NCBI GenBank assembly: GCA_002293185.1
Contig: DBCS01000004.1
Coordinates: 310,001-374,000, forward strand
Source: Flavobacteriales bacterium UBA952
Lineage (GTDB): Bacteria; Bacteroidota; Bacteroidia; Flavobacteriales_D; Crocinitomicaceae
Direction: 5' to 3'
Length of the DNA stretch: 64,000 bases
The notes beneath the pieces are model-generated. The model was not told the origin of the DNA. It saw only the letters and a list, made by a program, of their open reading frames with translations, and did not search any database. The translations under genes and the position numbers were made by a program. Shown here piece by piece: positions 32,968 to 40,792 of the stretch (the stretch's first letter is position 1; each line of letters starts with the position of its first letter).

Positions 32968-35256
32968 TTGAACCAACAAAACCGTTCCGCGGCAGCATTT
33001 ACTGAGCAATTTATCAACCAGACCCATCAAAACATATTTTTGACGGGCAAAGCCGGGACAGGTAAAACGACGCTTTTACGCAAAATCAAAGAGACGACCC
33101 ATAAAAATGTGGCTATTGTGGCACCGACCGGCATTGCGGCCCTAAATGCGGGCGGCGTAACCATCCATTCATTTTTTCAACTACCATTTGCAGGATTCAT
33201 TCCAGAGTTTGGTGCGCAGCCCGATTTTTCTCAAACCGTGAAGTTTGAAACAAAGGAAACGCTCAAACGGCATATGACCATGAATAAAACCCGGATTCAA
33301 CTCATCCGGAATATTGAACTTTTGATCATAGACGAAGTCAGTATGCTGCGCGCAGACCTCCTTGACGCCATAGACTGGACGCTCCGCAATGTGCGCCGTA
33401 TTCATGAACCCTTTGGCGGCGTTCAAGTCCTTTTTATTGGCGATTTACTGCAGCTTCCGCCGGTGGTAAAGCAAGAAGAATGGCAGGTCTTGAGTCGGTA
33501 TTACAACGGTATCTTCTTTTTTCATGCCCGCGTTTTTCAAGAAACACAGCCACTCTACATTGAACTTTCCACCATTTACCGCCAACAAGATCAAGCCTTT
33601 ATACAGGTGCTCAACAACCTGCGCAACAACGAAATTAGCGCGGCTGATGTCGAAATACTCAATCAATACGTTCAGCCTGATTTTGACACAACAAGCAACG
33701 AGGGCTACATTACACTCACCACCCATAATGTTAAGGCTGACGAGATGAATGCAAAGGCTTTGGCAGCCTTGCCAGGGAAAAAAGTTAGCTACGCAGCTGA
33801 AATTACCGGAGACTACCCCAAACACCTGTTTCCTCTAGAAGAAACGCTTGAACTTAAAATTGGTGCCCAAGTCATGTTTGTTAAAAATGATTTGTCATTT
33901 GACAAGCATTATTTCAACGGAAAAATGGGCAAAATTGCGGCACTCAGCGATCAAGAGATCACCGTCTATTTCACTGAAGAAAAAAAGACCATTAACGTCG
34001 AAAAATTTGAATGGACCAACATTCGGTATGCCTTGAACCAAGCTACAGGTGAAATTACCGAAGAAACACTTGGTACTTTCGTGCATTATCCATTGAAGTT
34101 AGCGTGGGCCATTACCGTTCATAAAAGCCAAGGGCTCACTTTTGATAAGGCAGTGCTCGACGTAGCGGATGTTTTTGCACCTGGCCAAGCTTATGTGGCA
34201 CTTTCGCGTTTGCGGACTTTGGATGGCTTGGTATTAACCAAACCAATGCGCATGAACGGGCTTTCTAATGACCAACAAGTGGTGGCATTTAGCCAGAACA
34301 AAGCCCCTGAAGACCAACTCGCAGCTTATTTAACGCAGCATACCAAAAACTATTTAATCAATACCTTGCATCAAGCTTTTGATTGGTATGAACTTAGTTC
34401 AAAATGGGCTATACACGAAAGCAGCTATCAAATAGTGGGGGTTAAGAGTGAAAAAGCAAAAAACAAACAATGGATTACCCTTCAAAATCAAATTATACAA
34501 TCGACCTCAGACCCTGCCCAAAAATTCAGAAGACAATTAGTACAAATTGCACAGGCGCCAAATTTTGATATGGCTTTTTTAAATGAACGCGTTGTGGCCG
34601 CTTATCATTATTTCTTTAAGTTGTTAGATGATGTACTGAGCAGTAACCTTAAAAAAATTGCCGAACTCAGCAGAGCCAGAAAAACCAAGCAATACGCTGA
34701 AGAACTAGAAGAATTAGACGAGCTCCTCACTGCAACGATTCTAAAAATCAAAAAAGCACGCATCCTCATTGAAACCCTAGCCTCAGGTCGTGAAATTTCC
34801 AAAACTACGGTTTGGAATACCGAAATCTCTTCTTACAAACTCGCAAAAATTGCAGCCGTTAAACAAGAATTGAAGCAGGTGCCGAGCCTACTCGACGACG
34901 AAGATGAAGTCATCGACACCATTTTTGAAAAAACAGTCAAGAAAGATAAAGGGGGCAGTAATAAAAAATCGACCTACGAACTCACCCTTGAACTCCTCGA
35001 ACAAGGTAAAGATGTAGCTGAAATTGCCCGCATAAGGCAGGTTTCCAAACAAACCATCAACAACCATTTTGTGTACCTGATCAGAAGCGAACAAATTCAA
35101 TTGAGCGACGTTATGCAGCCCAAGCGCAGCAGCGAGCTCGAAACCATGTTCGAAGGCTTTACAGGCACTTCTTTAGGGCCCCTCAAAGAAAAACTAGGCG
35201 CTAAAGCAACTTGGGACGAGCTCAAGTTGTATCAGGCGTATGCACAATTGCAGTAA
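32968..35256 (+). CDS. PIF1/RecD-like superfamily 1 helicase with C-terminal helix-turn-helix
   Basis: 762 residues with a TTG start at 32968; no ATG fits because the Walker A motif begins only 26 residues in. Walker A is GKAGTGKTT (27-35), Walker B LLIIDEVSML (D122, E123), motif III GDLLQLPP, and the late SF1B motifs are KSQGLTFDKAVLD and YVALSRLRTLDG. These are PIF1/RecD2-type features for 5'-3' DNA unwinding. Beyond about residue 440 is a charged helical region, then a helix-turn-helix (VAEIARIRQVSKQTINNHF, near 670) like the HTH_40 domain of RecQ-type helicases. It may act in replication-fork or recombination repair; no nuclease domain is visible. Confidence 0.88.
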   Translation: MNQQNRSAAAFTEQFINQTHQNIFLTGKAGTGKTTLLRKIKETTHKNVAIVAPTGIAALNAGGVTIHSFFQLPFAGFIPEFGAQPDFSQTVKFETKETLKRHMTMNKTRIQLIRNIELLIIDEVSMLRADLLDAIDWTLRNVRRIHEPFGGVQVLFIGDLLQLPPVVKQEEWQVLSRYYNGIFFFHARVFQETQPLYIELSTIYRQQDQAFIQVLNNLRNNEISAADVEILNQYVQPDFDTTSNEGYITLTTHNVKADEMNAKALAALPGKKVSYAAEITGDYPKHLFPLEETLELKIGAQVMFVKNDLSFDKHYFNGKMGKIAALSDQEITVYFTEEKKTINVEKFEWTNIRYALNQATGEITEETLGTFVHYPLKLAWAITVHKSQGLTFDKAVLDVADVFAPGQAYVALSRLRTLDGLVLTKPMRMNGLSNDQQVVAFSQNKAPEDQLAAYLTQHTKNYLINTLHQAFDWYELSSKWAIHESSYQIVGVKSEKAKNKQWITLQNQIIQSTSDPAQKFRRQLVQIAQAPNFDMAFLNERVVAAYHYFFKLLDDVLSSNLKKIAELSRARKTKQYAEELEELDELLTATILKIKKARILIETLASGREISKTTVWNTEISSYKLAKIAAVKQELKQVPSLLDDEDEVIDTIFEKTVKKDKGGSNKKSTYELTLELLEQGKDVAEIARIRQVSKQTINNHFVYLIRSEQIQLSDVMQPKRSSELETMFEGFTGTSLGPLKEKLGAKATWDELKLYQAYAQLQ

Positions 35257-35261
35257 TCCCA

Positions 35262-36410
35262 TCAAGGGCTAACCAAGTTTATACTGATATTGAAATAGAG
35301 CGGATTAGTGAGGTTATTAATCATCACATATTCAGGCTGGTCGTCAATAAGACCAAATGCGCGGTAGTTTTCTTCGCCATTCATGAGTCGGTCCATATCA
35401 AAACGATAATTGATTCGGTAACCTGCTTGAATAGACATCCAGATAAACTCTTTCAAAGAAAATTCATAGACCATTCGCAATCTGATTTCTCCTCTGCGAA
35501 TTTCGAGTTCGTCGTCGCGCATTTGATAGGCATCTACACTCGAGGTATTCCACATTCTGTAGCTTTGACCTTCTAATTCATAACCAGCAAACAACATGTT
35601 TCTGCTATTGATCGTTCTTCTGACGTGGGCACGAGCAGGAAATAATATTTCTGTTCCCCATTTATTTTGGGTATCTGTTGAATTGTAAAGTACGACCGGA
35701 ATGTAGTTGATTTCACCGACTCTGTAGGTTCTAGCCAAACCTACACCCCACTGCTTGAGTTCTGATGGTCTTTTACCGTAAATCAAAGCTGCAGAATATT
35801 TGAGGTAATTGAGCGGCATCATGTCTTTTAAGGTATAGTTACCACTGTAGTCGGCCGAACCCTGGAAAAGTAAAAAATACTTGTCGTTGAGTGGCTTAAA
35901 CAAAGTAGTGCTAATACCAGCGGTTTTCAGGCCATATGCACTCAAGGTCTTCAACATCGGATTTTCTAATGATGCTGGGTCGGCAAAATTGTAGCGTTGC
36001 TCCCAATAGTTGCCACCGAGCTGCCAAACCAAGTTGGTCTTGGCAATGACAGGGATATTGAAACCTATGCGCATGCCATGAGAACTCAATAATTGCGCAT
36101 CTTGTGCATTCAAATTGAAACCACCACCTGGGCTGGTTTGGATAGAATTCAAGGTGTCGGCAGACATGTTGTAGCCCATTTGGTAATCGTAACCAATACT
36201 AATTAGCTTGGCCGGACTCAGACCTTCAATTTTTGGGCTACAAAAACGACGCGCGCCCTCTTCGGTATATTCAACGTTGTCGTAGAGACTGTAGTCTTCT
36301 TCAACGATGATCGTATCTGTATTTTCAGGAACCTGAGCCCAAATGGTACTACCTGTGCTGAATGCAGCCACTACAAAAGTAAATGGCAAAAATTTTGAAT
36401 GGAACAACAT
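35262..36410 (-). CDS. Outer-membrane beta-barrel protein, DUF6268-like
   Basis: 382 residues from the ATG at 36410. An in-frame TTG at 36428 lies inside the preceding gene, and the ATG gives a better signal peptide (FVVAAFSTGSTIWAQ). The body is rich in alternating aromatic strands (LVWQLGGNYWEQRYNF, FIWMSIQAGYRINYRF) and ends PLYFNISINLVSP, consistent with an outer-membrane barrel. The wording resembles DUF6268 barrels of Bacteroidetes; no enzymatic role is suggested. It follows the DUF2147 gene with a four-base gap and is convergent to the helicase gene with a five-base gap. Confidence 0.72.
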   Translation of the reverse strand: MLFHSKFLPFTFVVAAFSTGSTIWAQVPENTDTIIVEEDYSLYDNVEYTEEGARRFCSPKIEGLSPAKLISIGYDYQMGYNMSADTLNSIQTSPGGGFNLNAQDAQLLSSHGMRIGFNIPVIAKTNLVWQLGGNYWEQRYNFADPASLENPMLKTLSAYGLKTAGISTTLFKPLNDKYFLLFQGSADYSGNYTLKDMMPLNYLKYSAALIYGKRPSELKQWGVGLARTYRVGEINYIPVVLYNSTDTQNKWGTEILFPARAHVRRTINSRNMLFAGYELEGQSYRMWNTSSVDAYQMRDDELEIRRGEIRLRMVYEFSLKEFIWMSIQAGYRINYRFDMDRLMNGEENYRAFGLIDDQPEYVMINNLTNPLYFNISINLVSP

Positions 36411-36414
36411 ACGT

Positions 36415-36876
36415 TTATTTTTTAACAACTAAACGCTTCCAAACGTCGGTTCTACCGAGAACTGAAACGCCAATATAGCCGCGAATGTTAAGTGTATTTT
36501 CATTTGTCATTTTGATCACACAAGAATAAGTGCTGCCGTTGAGTGCATCGTAAATGGTACCGTCGGCCCACTCATCGTTGCCTTTGTAGGTAAAATCTTT
36601 AAGCATTCGGTAGCCCATCAAAGGAACTTTTTGAAGGTCTGGATCTGGATTATTTTTGTCCGTTTTTGGTTTCTTGGTTACAGGATCAATAGGCTCCTTG
36701 ATCCAAACAATTTTGCCGTAATATTTGGCACCGATTTTTTCGATTTTAACACGTGCCCTACCATTACTTGGTTCCCAAACACCAATTAAGCGATCACCAC
36801 CCGTATTGGTGGGTGCAAAAGACCAAAATAAGGTCGCAATAAAAGAAAAAACAAGAATAAAAGATAACTTTTTCAT
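36415..36876 (-). CDS. DUF2147 family secreted protein
   Basis: 153 residues with a signal peptide (about 1-22). The mature part matches the DUF2147 pattern: LIGVWEPSNGRARVKIEKIGAKYYGKIVW, then GYRMLKDFTYKGNDEWADGTIYDALNGSTYSC and LNIRGYIGVSVLGRTDVWKRL. DUF2147 proteins form a small beta-barrel fold in the periplasm or outer membrane and have no settled function. The downstream gene encodes an outer-membrane barrel and the pair are probably co-transcribed. Confidence 0.88.
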   Translation of the reverse strand: MKKLSFILVFSFIATLFWSFAPTNTGGDRLIGVWEPSNGRARVKIEKIGAKYYGKIVWIKEPIDPVTKKPKTDKNNPDPDLQKVPLMGYRMLKDFTYKGNDEWADGTIYDALNGSTYSCVIKMTNENTLNIRGYIGVSVLGRTDVWKRLVVKK

Positions 36877-36927
36877 GAGGATATGTTTATTAGTTAATGA
36901 TTTGGTTTGCGTTAATTGAGGAACTCA

Positions 36928-37461
36928 TTAATATTTGAGTTCAAATTCAAAGGAGCCTTTTAAGGTCACATTTGCATTTACGTCTTTGACAAAAGATGCA
37001 TCTAAAATGACATAAATTTGTTTTTCTGCAAAGTAATCAGTGACATTCGCCTCTTTTGAAGGCTTTAATTGCACAGATTTTGAATTTCCCTTGATTGGAT
37101 TGATCACCGCTAATTCTTGCATCGAAAGATCTGGGTTGTCAGAAGCAAAACTAAACACTAGCGCATTGATGTCCTGAAAACTTGCCGGTTCTACACTTTG
37201 AACGGTTGCGTTCTTAAGGACAGCGTTTTTAATTTTGACGCCTTCTTTGTAGTCGTCGCCGAGAATTTCTTTGAGGTCAATTTTGGCAACGTATTGAGCG
37301 GGATTGGAACCTTGAAACAAAGGCCCTGCATAGTCAAATTGAATCTCATTGAGCGTGTAAGACTTCGTGTTTTTTGGGGCATTCAGCAGCTTCATAAGCC
37401 AAGTACCAAGGGCAATGACGACAACCGCCGAAGTAAGTATGAGTAAGATTTTCTTCTTCAT
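36928..37461 (-). CDS. Membrane-anchored periplasmic protein, unknown function
   Basis: 177 residues. A single N-terminal membrane segment (ILLILTSAVVVIALGTWLM) is followed by a soluble beta-rich domain with alternating hydrophobic residues, ending VTLKGSFEFELKY. There is no lipobox cysteine, so it is probably an inner-membrane anchored periplasmic protein. I do not recognise the family. It lies 51 bases upstream of the DUF2147 gene and 55 bases downstream of the Omp85-type gene on the same strand. Confidence 0.65.
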   Translation of the reverse strand: MKKKILLILTSAVVVIALGTWLMKLLNAPKNTKSYTLNEIQFDYAGPLFQGSNPAQYVAKIDLKEILGDDYKEGVKIKNAVLKNATVQSVEPASFQDINALVFSFASDNPDLSMQELAVINPIKGNSKSVQLKPSKEANVTDYFAEKQIYVILDASFVKDVNANVTLKGSFEFELKY

Positions 37462-37516
37462 TGTATAGTTTTAGTTTTGTAAATATATCAAAAATTCAAA
37501 CATTCAAACATTCTGC

Positions 37517-38665
37517 TCAAAACGACTCCCCTACCACAAAATAGAAATAGCCACCTTCTCGACCATAGCCGTAGTCAAGACGAATATTGAGACGCTCGGC
37601 AGGGTCCACTACAAAACGGAGGCCTGTACCAACAGAATATTTTAAATTGCTGGCACTTAAAGTAGAAGACGGACCAAACACATCGCCTGCACCTGCAAAG
37701 GCTACTGCGCCAAAGCGCCAAAAGAGAGGGAAACGGTATTCGAGTTGGGTTGCAAAAAAATGCTGATCTCTAAACCGATTTTTGGGGTAACCGCGCAAGA
37801 TATCATCGTTACCCAGGGTTGACAAATCTAAAAAGGGAACCTCACCAAAAGAAAATCTTACTTTGGTTTGCCAAGCCAAAACATGCTTGGGCTTGAACTG
37901 CCAGTACTTCTGATAAGTGGCATTGATCGTCTGAAAAGAAAAGGTGCTCTTTAGCAAAGGCGAGAAAAAATAGGTCGAAAACTCTGCGTAGTGTCCTCGA
38001 TACGGATTGATAATGTTGTCTCTGGTATCTAGAATGGAAACCAATCCGAGCGCAGAACCAAAACCTCCTTTGGAACCTGTTACAGCGCCACTCGCAAGTT
38101 GACCATTCGCGGTATGCTTGAAATTGTATTCGTGTCGAAATTCATAATCAAAACCAAGGAAGAAACCAGGTCTAATTTTTTTAAGTTGCAATGTTTTGAG
38201 CACAAACAATTGATAGCTATATTGTTCTTTTTGCAGAATTTCTGAGTCATTTCCCAAGCCATAGAATCGATCGGGAAAGTCGCGGTAGCGCAAATCACCT
38301 TTGAGAAGGTAATTTTCGTCTTGCGTGAAAACATGCCAAGAAGCCCAGGTATCTAGTTGCTTATTTTGAGTGTAGTCAGCTAAAAATTGAATATAAGATA
38401 CCCTCGGATGAATAGGATTGGAGGCTGAAGGCGGTACCTTGAAATAATATACACCAGCGGCTCCAGCTGCCCAACGCGTATCTGGTGTAAAATAGAGTAA
38501 GGGCAATACGAAGATTCCATTTTTGTCTTCTGCAAGTGTATCAGATAGCGGCACAAAACCCATGAATGATCTGGGCTTCTTGAGCGTATCCAATAAGACT
38601 TGTGCCCGCCCAACCATTGAAAAGCTAAACCATGCAAAAAAACCGAAAATGAGCAGGAGTTTCAA
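37517..38665 (-). CDS. Omp85/surface-antigen (BamA-type barrel) outer-membrane protein
   Basis: 382 residues with a TTG start at 38665, chosen because it gives an N-terminal signal peptide (LLIFGFFAWFSFSMVGRAQ) and no ATG is near. There is no POTRA domain; the whole mature chain is a 16-strand-like barrel. The family features are SILDTRDNIINPYRGHYAEFS, the RGYPKNRFRDQHFFATQLEYRFPLFW segment (the conserved VRGY/F-type loop motif) and the terminal YFYFVVGESF strand. POTRA-less barrels of this type occur alone and in patatin-like proteins; transport or lipid roles are speculative. A -7 element lies 25 bases upstream. Confidence 0.85.
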   Translation of the reverse strand: MKLLLIFGFFAWFSFSMVGRAQVLLDTLKKPRSFMGFVPLSDTLAEDKNGIFVLPLLYFTPDTRWAAGAAGVYYFKVPPSASNPIHPRVSYIQFLADYTQNKQLDTWASWHVFTQDENYLLKGDLRYRDFPDRFYGLGNDSEILQKEQYSYQLFVLKTLQLKKIRPGFFLGFDYEFRHEYNFKHTANGQLASGAVTGSKGGFGSALGLVSILDTRDNIINPYRGHYAEFSTYFFSPLLKSTFSFQTINATYQKYWQFKPKHVLAWQTKVRFSFGEVPFLDLSTLGNDDILRGYPKNRFRDQHFFATQLEYRFPLFWRFGAVAFAGAGDVFGPSSTLSASNLKYSVGTGLRFVVDPAERLNIRLDYGYGREGGYFYFVVGESF

Positions 38666-38690
38666 GATTGTTTATGTTTTTGCACAATGG

Positions 38691-38698
38691 CAAATATA
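38691..38698 (-). promoter_or_regulatory. -7 promoter element for the Omp85-type gene
   Basis: Minus strand TATATTTG matches TAnnTTTG, 25 bases before the TTG start. It probably drives the 38665-35262 gene run. Confidence 0.45.
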
Positions 38699-38717
38699 AA
38701 CCTAATCTCGATTGTTT

Positions 38718-39407
38718 CTACTTCAATTCAATATACTTCAAAAACTCGTTCTTGGTAGCTTCGTTTTCAAACTTGCCGCAGAAATTAGCCGTAACCGTAC
38801 TGCTATTGACGTCTTTTACCCCACGTGAAGAAACACAAAGATGCGTGGCATCAATTACTACAGCAACGTCTGCTGTTTCGAGGGCTTCTTGTAGGGCTTT
38901 TGTGATTTGCATGGTGAGGCGCTCTTGTACTTGAGGACGCTTTGCAAAATGTTGCACAATGCGGTTGATTTTAGACAATCCAATCACCTTACCTGATGAA
39001 ATATAAGCTACGTGTGCCTTACCAATAATTGGAACAAAATGATGCTCGCAGTTTGAATAAAACAAGATATTTTTCTCGACAAGCATCTGATTGTATTGAT
39101 ACTTGTTTTTAAATAGTTTAATGTCTGGGAAATTTTCAGGATTGAGCCCACTAAATATTTCTTTGACATACATTTTAGCCACCCTGCGAGGTGTTCCGCT
39201 GAGGCTGTCGTCTGTGCGGTCTAAACCAAGGATATCCATGATGGACTCAAAATGAGTTGCAATTTTCTCAATTTTTTCGTCGTCAGAAAGTTCAAAAGCG
39301 TCAGCTCTGAGTGGTGTATCTACGGAAGTGCTGACATGCTCATCTCCGAGCTCGTCAATAAGTATGTCTATGTGCTGATCGGAAACTGAATAGCCGTTTT
39401 GTTTCAT
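38718..39407 (-). CDS. folE: GTP cyclohydrolase I
   Basis: 229 residues. It catalyses GTP to 7,8-dihydroneopterin triphosphate, the first step of folate and pterin synthesis. Zinc ligands are C120 and H123 in NCEHHFVP (H122 is the catalytic histidine) and C191 in THLCVSSRG. The substrate-binding VIGLSKINRIVQHFAKRPQVQERLT segment is complete. The first 40 residues are less conserved, as in other members. Upstream and downstream genes are not folate genes, so it seems monocistronic. Confidence 0.97.
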   Translation of the reverse strand: MKQNGYSVSDQHIDILIDELGDEHVSTSVDTPLRADAFELSDDEKIEKIATHFESIMDILGLDRTDDSLSGTPRRVAKMYVKEIFSGLNPENFPDIKLFKNKYQYNQMLVEKNILFYSNCEHHFVPIIGKAHVAYISSGKVIGLSKINRIVQHFAKRPQVQERLTMQITKALQEALETADVAVVIDATHLCVSSRGVKDVNSSTVTANFCGKFENEATKNEFLKYIELK

Positions 39408-39509
39408 CTTTTTGTTTTTTAATTAAACAAAACAAAAAGCATTATGTTCGTTGGCCTCAAAGGCAACTAATTTTACTAATTTTACGCCAGTTCAAGAATA
39501 ATAAAATTT

Positions 39510-40763
39510 ATGAAAAAACTTTCTCTACTTTGCTTTTTGGCTTTAGGGCTCCACACTTTTGCTCAATCTGTCAAAGGCGACGAACTCACCTACACTTACG
39601 TCAAACTACCCACCAACCCGGTACAACCTAAGCCAACTGCTTATATGGCAAGCGTTTTTGCTGCTTACGAAGCTGAAAACCAAAGATTACTCGCTCAGTT
39701 CGAAGCAGACAAAGCACAAGCTGAAGCAGATTATCAAAGAGACCTTGCCGATTTACCCAACAAACAAAAAGCAGCCGACGATAAATTCGAGCGTGAAATG
39801 AAAGCATGGAACGAAAAATCTACCGCCTCTAAAATCATAGAGAAGCAAGTACTGAACGAAAACAACCGCCCTGTTAAAGACTACATACCACAACCTTATC
39901 GTCGTTCAATTGCCATGCCGATCATGAAAACAACATACGATTACAATTCGCTGGCATCAACTTACTTGTTTATAGATGGCCTGCAAAAAAGCGCAGCCAA
40001 TGCACTAAACTACACGGTTACACTTCAAGGCTTTGAGGCTACTACAGCAAAGATTATTTCTGAAGTCAAGAAAGAAGTCTCGCGCAAAGACGGCGTTAGT
40101 ACCTCAATAGACGTTACTTACTACCACATCGAGTTTACGTATCGCCACCCGATGAGTTTCCGCGTTTCAAACGCCATGAACCAAGAAATTTATGCGGCAG
40201 CCCCTGCCGAATTAACAGAATTCAAGTTATATAAAGGTGCAGCTACCAAAACCCAACCATCAATGGATGTGAATGCGGTTGTCAAATCAATGGAAGACAA
40301 ATGCTTACAAGAAAACCTTAAAGCAATTAACCACATGGTCAATGACCGCATTGGTTTTGAACGTACCAACGAAACTTTTGAGTTGTATTATGTAAAATCA
40401 AAAAATGAGTCGCACAACGACATTTTAGATGCCTACAATGCGGCAACTTTGGGTTTCAAAATGCTAGGCACAAACGAAGCACAAGGCAAAGCCGAATTAG
40501 ATAAAGCTATTATTATCTGGAAAAAAGCGCTCGAAGAGTCTGAAATCGATAACAAAAAAGCCCGCATAGACAAGGACGTCACGATTGCCATCTACTTCAA
40601 CTTACTCGAAGCTTATTTTGCCTTGCGCAACACAACAGAAGCTGATGTAATTCTACAAACCATGGGGCGTATGGACATCTCTAACCGCGACAAAAAACAA
40701 CGCGAAGCCTACGAGCAAGCCTATATTGATCTTAAATTACGCATGGCCGCCAATGGTTTGTAA
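39510..40763 (+). CDS. Secreted coiled-coil protein of unknown function
   Basis: 417 residues with a signal peptide (about 1-18, HTFAQ). Residues about 45-120 form a charged, alanine-rich coiled coil (EAENQRLLAQFEADKAQAEADYQ). A mixed alpha/beta region follows, with QKSAANALNYTVTLQGFE and a VTYYHIEFTYRHP strand. The C-terminal 130 residues look like helical TPR-type repeats (AYNAATLGFKMLGTN, AIYFNLLEAYFALRNT). I do not recognise a named family. It stands alone, divergent from folE. A role in envelope complexes is possible but only guessed. Confidence 0.7.
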   Translation: MKKLSLLCFLALGLHTFAQSVKGDELTYTYVKLPTNPVQPKPTAYMASVFAAYEAENQRLLAQFEADKAQAEADYQRDLADLPNKQKAADDKFEREMKAWNEKSTASKIIEKQVLNENNRPVKDYIPQPYRRSIAMPIMKTTYDYNSLASTYLFIDGLQKSAANALNYTVTLQGFEATTAKIISEVKKEVSRKDGVSTSIDVTYYHIEFTYRHPMSFRVSNAMNQEIYAAAPAELTEFKLYKGAATKTQPSMDVNAVVKSMEDKCLQENLKAINHMVNDRIGFERTNETFELYYVKSKNESHNDILDAYNAATLGFKMLGTNEAQGKAELDKAIIIWKKALEESEIDNKKARIDKDVTIAIYFNLLEAYFALRNTTEADVILQTMGRMDISNRDKKQREAYEQAYIDLKLRMAANGL

Positions 40764-40792
40764 TCATTGAAATTGGGAGACCTCAAAACGGG

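Noticed and set aside
32968..35256. Helicase as part of an anti-phage defence island
   Set aside because: No nuclease, methyltransferase, integrase or other defence gene is nearby; flanking genes are housekeeping or envelope genes.
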